Of a stretch of DNA of 37,736 nt, positions 1 to 9,700 are shown piece by piece. Both the position numbers and the translations under genes were made by a program. The stretch lies in IMG/VR virus record IMGVR_UViG_3300024329_000025, positions 1 through 37,736 of that record; one strand, written 5' to 3'. The DNA is from a virus. How positions within the stretch are numbered: position 1 is the first letter of the stretch; every line of letters starts with the position of its first letter. A model generated the notes under the pieces. The model was not told the origin of the DNA, did not search any database, and saw only the letters and a list, made by a program, of their open reading frames with translations.

Positions 1-3000
1 CAGTACAAGTTATTGAAAAAGTTGGTGGCAGTAACTTTAGAATTAAAATTAAGAGTTTAGGATCACCTACAGACCCACAAGGTTTGTACGTAAGACGTCC
101 TGAAACACCAAGTGCATTTTATATTGATGGTAGACGTTTCCAAGTTAACGCAGTTACAGCATACGACAAATCATTAGGTACAGCAGAACTTATATTAGAT
201 CCAAGTTCAAATACTAGCACAGGATTTACTGGAATTACTAGTACACTAGCAACTGGTATTGATCTAGACTCAGTAGGAACATTTGAATTTGATAGCGTAA
301 AGTGTGCTAGAGATACTGGATACATTTTAGACGGCATTACATTTGATTCAGCATTAGGTACAAATTATAATAGTGTATACAACGGTCTTGCTTATCAAAG
401 AGCAACAGGATCGTATGTACAAAATAATCAACAGTCACAAACTACAACAGCTATTACAAAAGGTAAAACTGAAGTAGCAGCACTAACTGAAGTAGCAGAT
501 AGCGCAACAGCATTAGCAAGATCAAATGCAGGCTTTGATGAAGTTATTGATATTATCAATAACGGTACACAGAGTGTAAGTGAGCCAGGTGATGGTGTAG
601 CAGATGCACTTGCTTTCCCTAGCCCAGCAACACTTCCGACAACAGACGCAGATGATGCTGCTTCAAGACTACAAGCTAACAGAGCATTTTTAGCAGCAGA
701 AGTTGTTGCATTTGTAAACAACAATACTCCTCCAGCAGGATACAATCAAACTAAATGTGCTAGAGATGTAAGATACATTGTTGATGCATTAACATATGAT
801 ATTCTTTATGGTGGTAACAGTGGTACAGTAACTAACGCTATGGCATACTTAGATGGTGCAGCAGCTCAGTTACCAGAAGCACAAAGACTTGCTACAGCAG
901 CAGCATACGCACATTTAGCAACAGTTGTAGCGGCAGTTGTTACAGACGCAACAGGCACTTCTAGTACAACTCCACAAGCAGGAAATGCAGAAGTACAAGT
1001 TACAACAGGTGCAGCAGCAACAGCAACAGAAGGTAATGCACTAGATGCACTACTACAAATTATTGAAAATGTTGTTACAGCAGGCAACTTAAACAGCTTG
1101 CCATTAGTTGTTAATCCAGATCTAACAGCACTTTCAGTAAGTGCAGAATTACAAGATGCTGCTAACGATATTATTAATAACAGACAGCTAATTATTAATC
1201 GTGTTGTACAAAGTGTAGACGCACCATTACCAATTACATTACAAACAGCTGGTAACAGAAGTATTTTAGGTAACGACTTTACACAAGTTAACGATTTAGG
1301 ATACGGACTCGTAGCAGCCAACGGTGCGCTATCAGAGATGGTTAGTATGTTTACATACTACTGTCATGCTAGTTACTATTCAAAGAATGGTGCTGAGATT
1401 AGATCACTAACAGGTTCAAGTTGTTATGGTGAGTTTGGTCTAGTAGCTGAAGGTAGTGATCCAAACGAAATTCCAGATGCAATTGCATTGTATGAAGATA
1501 TGACACAACCAGCAAAAGCATTTGATGTTGATGCTATTTTAAATACTACAGGAAATTTAAATGTAGTTGCAGGCGAAACACTAACACAAGCAGGATCAGG
1601 AGCAACAGGCGTAGTTGCAGTTACAACAAGTTCAACTGGTGGTTCAAAAGTTATATACATAACAAATATCACTAGTGCATTTGATACAACAAACACTATT
1701 ACAGGTAGCACAAGTGGCGCACTAGGAGCAGACAGTGTTCCAATTAGTGTTGACGCAAATGGTTATGATAATCCTAAAGAAGGATTATCGGTGTATGTTT
1801 ACGATATGAAAGATCCACCGTCAAACAGATCAGAAGTTAACATTTACCATCCAGCTAGACCAGCATTTGCACGTTACGAAGTTGCAAACGCAGAAATTGT
1901 TAGTCATGTTGTTGGTCAATATACTGACATTGACGGCAATGCAATACAAACTGTTTCTGATGCTGGTGCAACAGGATTTGATTTTACTGTCCAAAAAACA
2001 ATTGATGCAGGATACACTGCAACATTCCAAGAAGCAAATGACGGTGCAGATTATACAGTTGGTGATACATTTGTAGTAACAGGTGATAATTTAGGTGGAG
2101 CAACACCAGCAAACGATTGTACAGTTCTAGTAACAGCAGTTGATGCAACTGGTGCAGTAACAGCAATAAGTGCATCAGGTACAATTGCAGTAGAAGATAG
2201 CACTCCAATGTATAGTGGTAAGGTTTATAAACTTAACTTTAGTACAAGTGATACACAATTTAGTGCAAACGGACTATTAGAAATTGTACCGTTTAACACA
2301 AGTATTGTTTACTACAGAAATCAGACGCACATTGTTAGCGACTTGGCTCGTCCAGATGTATTAACAATTCGTCCAAGTACAGCTTTAACGTTTGATGAAA
2401 ATCCAGACTTTGTTTACAGAAGTATTAGCTTTTTAACAAGTGATAGTTTAGGTACAGATTTACCTGCTAACACTTCACAAGCTGGACTTGATGCAACTTA
2501 TGATTTTGTTAGATTGACTATTGATACTGCTAAAGCGCAAGAAGTTGCATTAAGTGTAGGTGGTACTACTAAAGGTAATACAGCAGGAGATGTTGTACTT
2601 GCTATTAAACTAGCAGATGATAATGAAATCTTTAGACTTAACAACAACGCAAGAACACCTGCAAATAATAGACCTGCAGGATGGACAGCAAATTCCTTAA
2701 CAATTGAAGCTCCAATTATTACATGGGCTGGTAAAAAGCATTATGTGTTTAACTATCGTGGTGTTGGTGCTGGAGATGTAATTGAAGAGCCAGGCGAAGA
2801 TAACCTATACGCTATTGTTGACTTAGTAGATTATGATACAATTAACCAAACAGACGCACCTGGCATCGCAAGTACAACAGTACTAGGTGCAGAACTAGTT
2901 ACAATTAGAGCAGGTCTTAAAGCAGGCGCAACAGGTAAAGTTACTGTTAACATTAGTACATGTCGTGCAACAGGACATGACTTCTTAGATATTGGTACTG

Positions 3001-5318
3001 GTGGATTTAATGCAAGTAACTATCCAAACGTTATTTTTGGTGAACCAGGCGAGAAAAAAGAAGCTAACGAAGTTATTGAAAAAGGCAAAGGTCGAGTATT
3101 TTATGTAAGTACAGATCAAAACGGTATCTTTAGAGTTGGTAGATTCTTTAGTGTAGACCAAGGTACTGGTACAGTTACATTTAGTGCATCACTTGCACTT
3201 TCAGATGTTGACGGACTAGGATTTAAACGTGGTGTTGTTATTACTGAATTTAGTACAGACACAGCGATGGTAGACAATGCTTCAGATACAGTACCTACAG
3301 AAAGTGCTGTACGTGGTTACGTAAACAGACGCTTAGGTTACGATGTAACTGGTGCTCCAGTTGCTAACAAACTAGGGCCAGGTGTGCTTGCTCCAAACGG
3401 TGCTGTTCCAATGACAGACGATTTGAATGCAGCAGGTAATACAATTACTAACTTGGCATTGCCAGTTAACTTAGCAGATGCGGCAACTAAAGCATATGTC
3501 GACAGCGGACGTGGAGACATGGACGAAATCAAAGATTTACGTAGTGTCGAATATAACGGTGTTGTTGCTAATCAGTTGTTAGTTTCAACAGGACTTAAAA
3601 AAATAATACTTGATGCAGGAAGTATATTAGGCAGTGGCTTTGCAGCTGGTGACGTAATGACAGGAAGTGTATCAGGAGCAACTGGTACTGTTGTTGATGT
3701 AATTACAGGATTAGTTGGTATTGAAGGTAACATTGTTGAAGTTAGTTATACTGTTGGTACTGGAGAGTTTAGTGACGGTAAACCAGCAGATGGTTTGGCA
3801 GCAGATGTAATTACAGCACCTGGTGGTAAACAAGGTAATGTAGTTGATGGTCCAGTTGATGAATGGGCTAACGGTGTTGCTGACGGAGCAAGTGATATTG
3901 TTCTAACAACAACTAGAACAGGCGGTCCTGGAAGACAAACTTCTATTAACATGCAAATTGCTGGTACTACAATTACTAATAGTGAAATTAGTGGAACAGC
4001 ACAAATTGCACAAAGTAAACTTAATCTAAATGCAGCAACTACAAGAGCTAATGCTACTGGTATTGCACAATCAGACTTAGGTAGTACATCGTTTGATAGT
4101 GCCAAGTTTGACGTTACAGATGGTTGGGTGACTGTTAAAGCAGGTAGTGTTCCAATTACTGACTTACAAAATATTGGAACTGATACAGTACTTGGTAGAT
4201 CAAGTATTGGTTCAGGTGCAGTTGAAGAAGTATCGTTTGCAACAGTAGTTGATGAAGGATTAGGTCTAGTAGACGGTGACTTTACTGGCGAAATTGCAGA
4301 TTCAAGTGATCCAGGCGAAGCATTAATTAAAACTGGTTCAGGAACATATGGTATTTCAAATGTAACTACATCAGGCGAAGTTAATAGTATTCTTAAAACA
4401 GATGCTAATGGTACTATACAAGCTAACTCACTAATACTTGGAGGTGACTCAAGCTATGAAGTACTAAGTTTAGATAGCTTAACACTACAAGTTAAAACTC
4501 CGGCACAAGGATTGATATTTACAGCAGTTGGTGGCACAGGAGGAGCATCACCTACATACCCAGATATGTTAATTAATGGTAGTGTAGGTATTGGTGGAAC
4601 TACTATTACCGAAAGTATACTTCAAAGTACTTCAAACTTTAACGCAGAAAAACGTTTAGGTGTTGACTGGATTTACAGTAGCTTTATTGAAGCACCAGGC
4701 GAGAAAGCCGCTGCAAGTACAGGTTTAGCAATTGGTGCAAACACAGGTAAAACTACAGCAGGACAAGTAGGTATTGTTACTGCTGACACTGGTTCGAGTT
4801 CAAGTGTTGTTCCGGCTATCTTTAGTTCAACAGGCATAGTACCAGACACAGACAATACATATGACATTGGTAGTGCAACTAAGAAGTACAAAGATGTTTA
4901 TGCAACATTGTTCCGTGGTACTGCTACTGAATCATACTACGCTGACTTGGCAGAGAATTACTTAGCTGATGCAGAATATGCTCCAGGAACAGTAGTTGAG
5001 TTTGGCGGAGATGCTGAAGTTACACAAAGCACAACACACGGTACACATCGTGTAGCAGGTGTTGTATCTACTAACCCAGCACACTTAATGAACTCACAAT
5101 GTGAAGGCGATAATGTTGCTGCAATAGCACTACAAGGGCGTGTACCTTGTAACGTAATTGGTAAAGTTGCAAAAGGCGATATGCTAGTAGCAAGTAATAT
5201 TCCAGGACATGCAATTGTTAATAACACTCCAGGAGTTGGTAGTGTAATTGGTAAAGCACTTGAAGATAAATTAGACGGCGAACGTGGTACAGTTGAAGTT
5301 GTAGTAGGTAAGCACTAA
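1..5318 (+). CDS. Giant fibre-like virion structural protein (5' partial)
   Basis: The frame is already open at base 3 and has no start codon near the left edge, so the N-terminus is missing; at least 1771 residues lie in the window. A TTG at base 84 is in frame but there is no reason to start there. The protein is rich in Gly, Ala, Thr and Asn, as expected for beta-rich fibres. Two copies of a CARDxxYIxDxxTxD motif lie near the N-terminal part. A fibre-type NLADAATKAYVDS segment lies in the middle. The C-terminus carries a YADLAExYxAD..PGTVVEFGG..AGVVSTNPAxLMNS domain that I recall at the ends of tail fibres of marine T4-like phages. It probably belongs to the tail fibre or baseplate periphery and contacts the host surface. 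The exact role and the T4 counterpart are not determined. Confidence 0.85.
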   Translation, partial: VQVIEKVGGSNFRIKIKSLGSPTDPQGLYVRRPETPSAFYIDGRRFQVNAVTAYDKSLGTAELILDPSSNTSTGFTGITSTLATGIDLDSVGTFEFDSVKCARDTGYILDGITFDSALGTNYNSVYNGLAYQRATGSYVQNNQQSQTTTAITKGKTEVAALTEVADSATALARSNAGFDEVIDIINNGTQSVSEPGDGVADALAFPSPATLPTTDADDAASRLQANRAFLAAEVVAFVNNNTPPAGYNQTKCARDVRYIVDALTYDILYGGNSGTVTNAMAYLDGAAAQLPEAQRLATAAAYAHLATVVAAVVTDATGTSSTTPQAGNAEVQVTTGAAATATEGNALDALLQIIENVVTAGNLNSLPLVVNPDLTALSVSAELQDAANDIINNRQLIINRVVQSVDAPLPITLQTAGNRSILGNDFTQVNDLGYGLVAANGALSEMVSMFTYYCHASYYSKNGAEIRSLTGSSCYGEFGLVAEGSDPNEIPDAIALYEDMTQPAKAFDVDAILNTTGNLNVVAGETLTQAGSGATGVVAVTTSSTGGSKVIYITNITSAFDTTNTITGSTSGALGADSVPISVDANGYDNPKEGLSVYVYDMKDPPSNRSEVNIYHPARPAFARYEVANAEIVSHVVGQYTDIDGNAIQTVSDAGATGFDFTVQKTIDAGYTATFQEANDGADYTVGDTFVVTGDNLGGATPANDCTVLVTAVDATGAVTAISASGTIAVEDSTPMYSGKVYKLNFSTSDTQFSANGLLEIVPFNTSIVYYRNQTHIVSDLARPDVLTIRPSTALTFDENPDFVYRSISFLTSDSLGTDLPANTSQAGLDATYDFVRLTIDTAKAQEVALSVGGTTKGNTAGDVVLAIKLADDNEIFRLNNNARTPANNRPAGWTANSLTIEAPIITWAGKKHYVFNYRGVGAGDVIEEPGEDNLYAIVDLVDYDTINQTDAPGIASTTVLGAELVTIRAGLKAGATGKVTVNISTCRATGHDFLDIGTGGFNASNYPNVIFGEPGEKKEANEVIEKGKGRVFYVSTDQNGIFRVGRFFSVDQGTGTVTFSASLALSDVDGLGFKRGVVITEFSTDTAMVDNASDTVPTESAVRGYVNRRLGYDVTGAPVANKLGPGVLAPNGAVPMTDDLNAAGNTITNLALPVNLADAATKAYVDSGRGDMDEIKDLRSVEYNGVVANQLLVSTGLKKIILDAGSILGSGFAAGDVMTGSVSGATGTVVDVITGLVGIEGNIVEVSYTVGTGEFSDGKPADGLAADVITAPGGKQGNVVDGPVDEWANGVADGASDIVLTTTRTGGPGRQTSINMQIAGTTITNSEISGTAQIAQSKLNLNAATTRANATGIAQSDLGSTSFDSAKFDVTDGWVTVKAGSVPITDLQNIGTDTVLGRSSIGSGAVEEVSFATVVDEGLGLVDGDFTGEIADSSDPGEALIKTGSGTYGISNVTTSGEVNSILKTDANGTIQANSLILGGDSSYEVLSLDSLTLQVKTPAQGLIFTAVGGTGGASPTYPDMLINGSVGIGGTTITESILQSTSNFNAEKRLGVDWIYSSFIEAPGEKAAASTGLAIGANTGKTTAGQVGIVTADTGSSSSVVPAIFSSTGIVPDTDNTYDIGSATKKYKDVYATLFRGTATESYYADLAENYLADAEYAPGTVVEFGGDAEVTQSTTHGTHRVAGVVSTNPAHLMNSQCEGDNVAAIALQGRVPCNVIGKVAKGDMLVASNIPGHAIVNNTPGVGSVIGKALEDKLDGERGTVEVVVGKH

Positions 5319-5470
5319 TGGATAAGAAAGCAATAGACAGACTAATTAAAACTGGCGTAAAAGCCAGTAATGATACTAAAAATCCGCAGGGTAGGCAAGT
5401 TGTCCACACTGCGGGTAAACTAAGAATACAAGTAAACAAGGGAGCAGACCGTGGCCAAACAAACCGTTAA
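5318..5470 (+). CDS. Small hydrophilic 50-residue protein, unknown
   Basis: An ATG overlaps the stop codon of the fibre gene in a TAATG junction and opens a 50-residue basic, hydrophilic frame beginning MDKKAIDRLIKTG. The frame ends 20 bases inside the next gene, so translation could couple on both sides. There is no strong Shine-Dalgarno sequence; translation would depend on re-initiation. I recognise no domain, signal peptide or membrane segment. The same stretch also contains two perfect 6-bp inverted repeats, so it may instead be a structured intergenic RNA. The tight junction favours a real gene but does not prove one. Confidence 0.5.
   Translation: MDKKAIDRLIKTGVKASNDTKNPQGRQVVHTAGKLRIQVNKGADRGQTNR
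5350..5416 (+). other. Two adjacent hairpin-forming inverted repeats between fibre genes
   Basis: ACTGGC (5351-5356) and GCCAGT (5363-5368) form a 6-bp stem with a 6-base loop. CCGCAG (5384-5389) and CTGCGG (5409-5414) form a second stem, extendable by a G-T and an A-T pair. Neither is followed by a T run, so they do not look like intrinsic terminators. They lie inside the small 50-residue frame and upstream of the GTG start at 5451. Confidence 0.45.
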
Positions 5471-6662
5471 TTTAGGGACTAGTGCAAACAAAGGTGACGG
5501 TGATCCGTTGCGCACAGCATTTGATAAAGTAAATGATAACTTTGATGAGCTTTATGCTAGAGATATAAACACTGACTTTAGTGCTAGTGTGTTTGGTGAT
5601 GATAGTACATTACTAGTAGACGCAGTTAACAACAAGATTGTTGGTCCAGTAGAAACAGCAAGTGTAGATGCAGTAAGTTTAAGAACAAGTGCGACAAGTA
5701 TAGCACTTGGTAGCAATGCAGGTAAAACTAATCAAGCAAACCTCGCAGTAGCAATTGGTACAAATGCAGGTGAAACAGGACAGTCTCTCTGGGCTGTAGC
5801 GGTTGGTACTGGCGCAGGAAGTATCAACCAAGGAATGCAATCAGTAGCAGTTGGTAATAATGCAGGTTTAAATGAGCAAGGTCAAGATGCAACAGCAATT
5901 GGTCAATCAGCGGGTGCAGAATATCAAGGCCATGACACTGTTGCAGTTGGTGCAGCCGCAGGCGCCTTTGGGCAAGAACAAGGCGCTGTTGCAGTTGGCT
6001 ATAGCGCAGCACCGGGTAACCTTCTTGTTCCTAGTTATGTAAGTGGCGGAACTGGCGGTGCAGCACTTGTTGTAGATGATACAACAGGAATATATCCAGG
6101 GTTCCGAGTTCGTGGCACTGGATTTACAACACAAACTGTTGTTTCTGTAGATAGCGGCACAACACTTACACTAAGCGCAAATGCAAGTCAAACACCTACG
6201 AACGATATGTTTTTCCTCGGAGGACAAGGTACAGACGCTATAGCAATTGGTAAAGACGCAGCCGCAATTCAACAAAGTACCTCTGCTATAGCAATTGGTA
6301 AAGACGCAGGTAAAACTACTCAAGGCGCAAATGCAATAGCAATTGGTAAAGAATCAGGTGTATCAAATCAAGGCGCAAATGCAATAGCAATTGGTGAAAA
6401 AGCAGGTTATGCAAACCAAGCCGCAAACTCGATTGTAATAAACGCAACTGGTGCAGAAGTATACAACTTTGGAGCAAATAGCACAATAATTACACCAATT
6501 AGAAACGATACAATGGTAACCATACTTGGTTACGATGCTGACACCGGACAAGTTACACACAACGCGGCAATACCAGGGTATACTAATACAGCAGACTTGA
6601 AAGTATTAGTAGCAGCAAGTGCAGACTTTGCAGACTTTCAAACTAGAATAGCAGCACTATAA
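5451..6662 (+). CDS. Tail-fibre-like protein with YadA-type AIAIG repeats
   Basis: The 403-residue protein starts at a GTG preceded by AAGGGAG. Its N-terminus (VNLGTSANKGDGDPLRTAF followed by VNDNFDELYARD) is a recurrent N-terminal module of marine T4-like structural proteins and recurs in the gene at 13325. About six 16-residue repeats of the type AVAIGxxAGxxxQGxx follow, then a roughly 75-residue beta-rich insert (near residues 186-262), then four more repeats. The repeats resemble the left-handed beta-roll head of YadA-type trimeric adhesins, which would make this a trimeric fibre shaft or tip. The C-terminus shares the NSIVINATG module with the next gene. A role in host binding is inferred. 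Confidence 0.8.
   Translation: MAKQTVNLGTSANKGDGDPLRTAFDKVNDNFDELYARDINTDFSASVFGDDSTLLVDAVNNKIVGPVETASVDAVSLRTSATSIALGSNAGKTNQANLAVAIGTNAGETGQSLWAVAVGTGAGSINQGMQSVAVGNNAGLNEQGQDATAIGQSAGAEYQGHDTVAVGAAAGAFGQEQGAVAVGYSAAPGNLLVPSYVSGGTGGAALVVDDTTGIYPGFRVRGTGFTTQTVVSVDSGTTLTLSANASQTPTNDMFFLGGQGTDAIAIGKDAAAIQQSTSAIAIGKDAGKTTQGANAIAIGKESGVSNQGANAIAIGEKAGYANQAANSIVINATGAEVYNFGANSTIITPIRNDTMVTILGYDADTGQVTHNAAIPGYTNTADLKVLVAASADFADFQTRIAAL
5736..6000 (+). repeat. First tandem array of 48-bp YadA-like coding repeats
   Basis: Tandem codons for 16-residue units (AVAIGTNAGETGQSLW, AVAVGTGAGSINQGMQ and similar) with a 48-base period. The DNA has diverged between units while the AxAxG core is kept, which suggests selection on the protein fold rather than recent DNA duplication. 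Confidence 0.8.
6235..6426 (+). repeat. Second tandem array of 48-bp YadA-like coding repeats
   Basis: Units start near 6235, 6283, 6331 and 6379, an exact 48-base spacing. GCAATAGCAATTGGT or a one-base variant recurs in each. These are closer to each other than the units of the first array, so they may be a more recent expansion. Confidence 0.85.
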
Positions 6663-6678
6663 TACTTCAAGTGGATAC

Positions 6679-6686
6679 GATAAATA
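6679..6686 (+). promoter_or_regulatory. T4-like late promoter octamer (GATAAATA)
   Basis: GATAAATA preceded by C lies in the 48-base gap before the 1050-residue fibre gene, with exactly 24 bases between the octamer and the ATG. It differs from the T4 late consensus TATAAATA only in the first base. An AATAGG Shine-Dalgarno-like element follows at 6695-6700. Confidence 0.75.
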
Positions 6687-6710
6687 TGTATAACAATAGG
6701 ATTAATAAGA

Positions 6711-9700
6711 ATGGCAAATAGATTTCCCCTAGTACTTGATACTACAGATGGCAATAAAATTAAGGAACTACCAGATTCTGACAATCTCGACTTGCGTACT
6801 AATTCAATTGTTAACGTACAAGACATAACGTCATTGGGAACAATCGATGCAACAGTAATAAAAGTTAACGGACAAAAATTAGTTGCACAAGCATTTGCTG
6901 ACTTAACAGATACTCCGAGCTCTTTTATTGGATCACCTAACTATTTTGTAAAAGTAAAAGCGGACGGTACAGGATTAGAATATAGACCGTTAAGTGATTT
7001 AGGTAATATTGAAATCGATACTATTACTGTTGATACTAGTATTGTTCCGAGTACAACAAATGTAGGTAATGTAGGTACAGAAGCATTAAAGTTTAATGAA
7101 ATTGTTGCAACTACACTAAAAGGAAACTTAGTTTCGTACAACGAAGAAATTGTATTTGATGCTAGTACTGGAAAAGTAAGTTATGCATCACTACAAGGCG
7201 CTCCGCAATTTTTATCAGAATTTTCAGACGATGTAGGATATTTACAAACTGCTGATTTGAACGCACAAATAGCAGGATTGTTTGACGAAGGCGTACCTTT
7301 TGAATCAGATATTAAGGGCAGTGTTTTTGGTGATGACTCAACTGTAATAGTTGATGGTGTTGCTGGCAAAATACGCGGCGATATTGAATTTACTAGCGCA
7401 GGAAGTATCACAGGTGCAAGCAATATTGTTATTAGTGCTGCTACAACTGTCGACTTAGGAAATACAAAAGTAACCGGCGACATTTATCCAGATACTGCTG
7501 ACACTAGGTCAGTAGGTACTACAACTAATCCATTTGGTGAAGGACATTTTGATACAATGACTTCACAGACTGTTGTAACTAATACACTAAATTATGGTAC
7601 AGGATTAGGCATTGCTGAAATGACAGCAGCAACTGATCTTGAAATTACAGCAGGCAATAGAGTAAAAATAAATGGTAATGTTCCGTTTAGACTGTCAGAA
7701 GTTAGTAGCACTAATTTACCTGCGATTGCAGCAGAAAACGGCGATTTGATTTATAACTCAACAACTAACAGAGTTGTTATGTATCAAAACGGTGCATGGA
7801 AGGATGTAAACGGTAATGTAGAAGCAACAGCAGGAACATCAAACTTTAATGATGTTGTAATTGCAGGTGACTTAACTATTACTGGCGATACTACAGAAAT
7901 TGAAACAACTAATACTGCAATTACAGATAATGTTATTGTATTAAACAAAGGTGAAACTGCCGCTGGTGTAACATTAGGCACATCTGGTATTGAAGTTGAA
8001 CGAGGAACAGAAGCTAACAAAACATTTGTATGGGACGAAGCAACTGACAAATGGACATTAGGTATAGAAACACTGGTTGCAGCAACATTTGAAGGTAACG
8101 TTACAGGTAGTATAACAGGTGATACAGCAGGCACACATACTGGACCAGTTGTTGGTGACGTAACAGGTAATGCCGCAGGTGCGCACACAGGTACATTTGA
8201 TGGCGACATGACTGGTAGTGTATATGCTGACGATTCGGGTATATTAGTAGACGGTGTAAATGCTAAAATTATAGGTGATATTGAAACAGCAAGTTTAAGA
8301 ACAAGTGAAGATAAAATTGCACTTGGTGAAAACACAGGTGTAACTAACCAAGCGTATGGTGGAATAGCAATTGGACCATACGCTGGCACAACAGATCAAG
8401 ATTCACAGGCAGTTGCAGTTGGTACTTCTGCTGGTAGAGAAAGACAAGGTGCTCAGGCTACAGCACTTGGACGTTACGCTGGACAAAATGATCAAGGTGT
8501 ATCCGCAGTAGCAATTGGTAATAGAGCAGGAAGAGAATCTCAGGGCGCTGATGCAATAGCAATTGGTCAATTAGCAGGTGAAACAAACCAAGCTACAAAC
8601 TCAATTGTAATAAACGCAACTGGCGTTGCAGTAGAAAATACCACAGTAAGTAGTTTAGTAATTAAACCAGTACGTGATGCAGTTGGTACAACTGTAATGA
8701 TGTACAACAATGCAAACGGCGAAGTAACACACACAGCAACACCAGGAACACTAGCAGCAAATATAGATCAAGCAACAGTAAATATTGGTGCAACAACAGC
8801 AACAGCAATTAATATTGGTAATTCAGGTAGTACAACTACTATTGACGGCACTGTTAGTTTTTCAACTGCACTAGTTGCAAATAACATAACAGCTGACGAC
8901 AGTATACAAATTACTACAGCAGTTGGTGCTAACAACGGTATTACACTTAATCCGCAAGGCACAGACACAAGTGTAAATATTACCGCAGACGCATTGCGTT
9001 TATTTGGAACACCAGTAACTGACAACATTAAAGCAGTAGGCGGTCTTGAAGGTGATTTAACAGGTAGTGTGTTTGGCGACGACTCTGCTATGCTAGTTAA
9101 TGGGCTAGACAGTAAACTTGTTGGAGATATTGATTCTGTAAATATACATGGACAAGCATTTAAAGCAGATACTATTGTTAACAATACTGGTACTACTTTA
9201 GATTTAACAGCGGCTGGCTTCTTGAACATAATCGGCGGCAACACTGACGCAGGTGTGTCTAATATTCAAATGGATAAGCAAGGCATTAACCATATAGAAT
9301 TAAAAACAGAACCAGGTAACCCAACTGACCCAACTGACTATGCAAGAGTTGCAATTAACGCAGGAACAAATGAAGGTGATGTGAGAATTGGTACTCCAAC
9401 ATCAACAAGAAATCAAGTTGTAGAAGTATATAATGCAACAGTTTATGGTACGCTTGTAGGAACTATACAAGGTTCAATTGTTGGTGATGTTAAAGGTAGT
9501 ATTGTAGCAGATGACTCAACTGTAATAATTGATGGTGTCGCTGGTAAAGTTTTAGGACCAATAAGCAAGATAGTTGGCGATGTGCAACAAATTAGTGGAC
9601 CAGGAGAAATTAGTTTAGATACACTAGTAACAGAAATTACAACTACTGCCACAGATGATGCATACACACTAGCAGATGGTGTTGTAGGACAAGTAAAAAT

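Larger units (their letters stand above)
5586..9548 (+). repeat. Dispersed 17-codon SVFGDDS module, five copies in two genes
   Basis: Copies start near 5586, 7320, 8217, 9066 and 9498, each 51 bases. All encode [ST][VI][FYV][GA]DDS followed by four residues, then D or N, and a final K. The spacing is irregular, so it is a dispersed module rather than a tandem array. It probably marks boundaries between fibre segments or a trimer-forming turn. Confidence 0.7.

Noticed and set aside
6235-6430. Regular 48-base tandem repeat as a CRISPR array
   Set aside because: There are no unique spacers between short conserved repeats; the whole period is coding in one frame and gives AIAIG protein repeats.
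7784-8389. Long minus-strand open frame opposite the fibre gene (also 12331-12981 and 32189-32845)
   Set aside because: Mirror frames of repeat-rich or AAA+ coding DNA with Ser/Val/Ile-rich products, no Shine-Dalgarno, and no recognisable protein.
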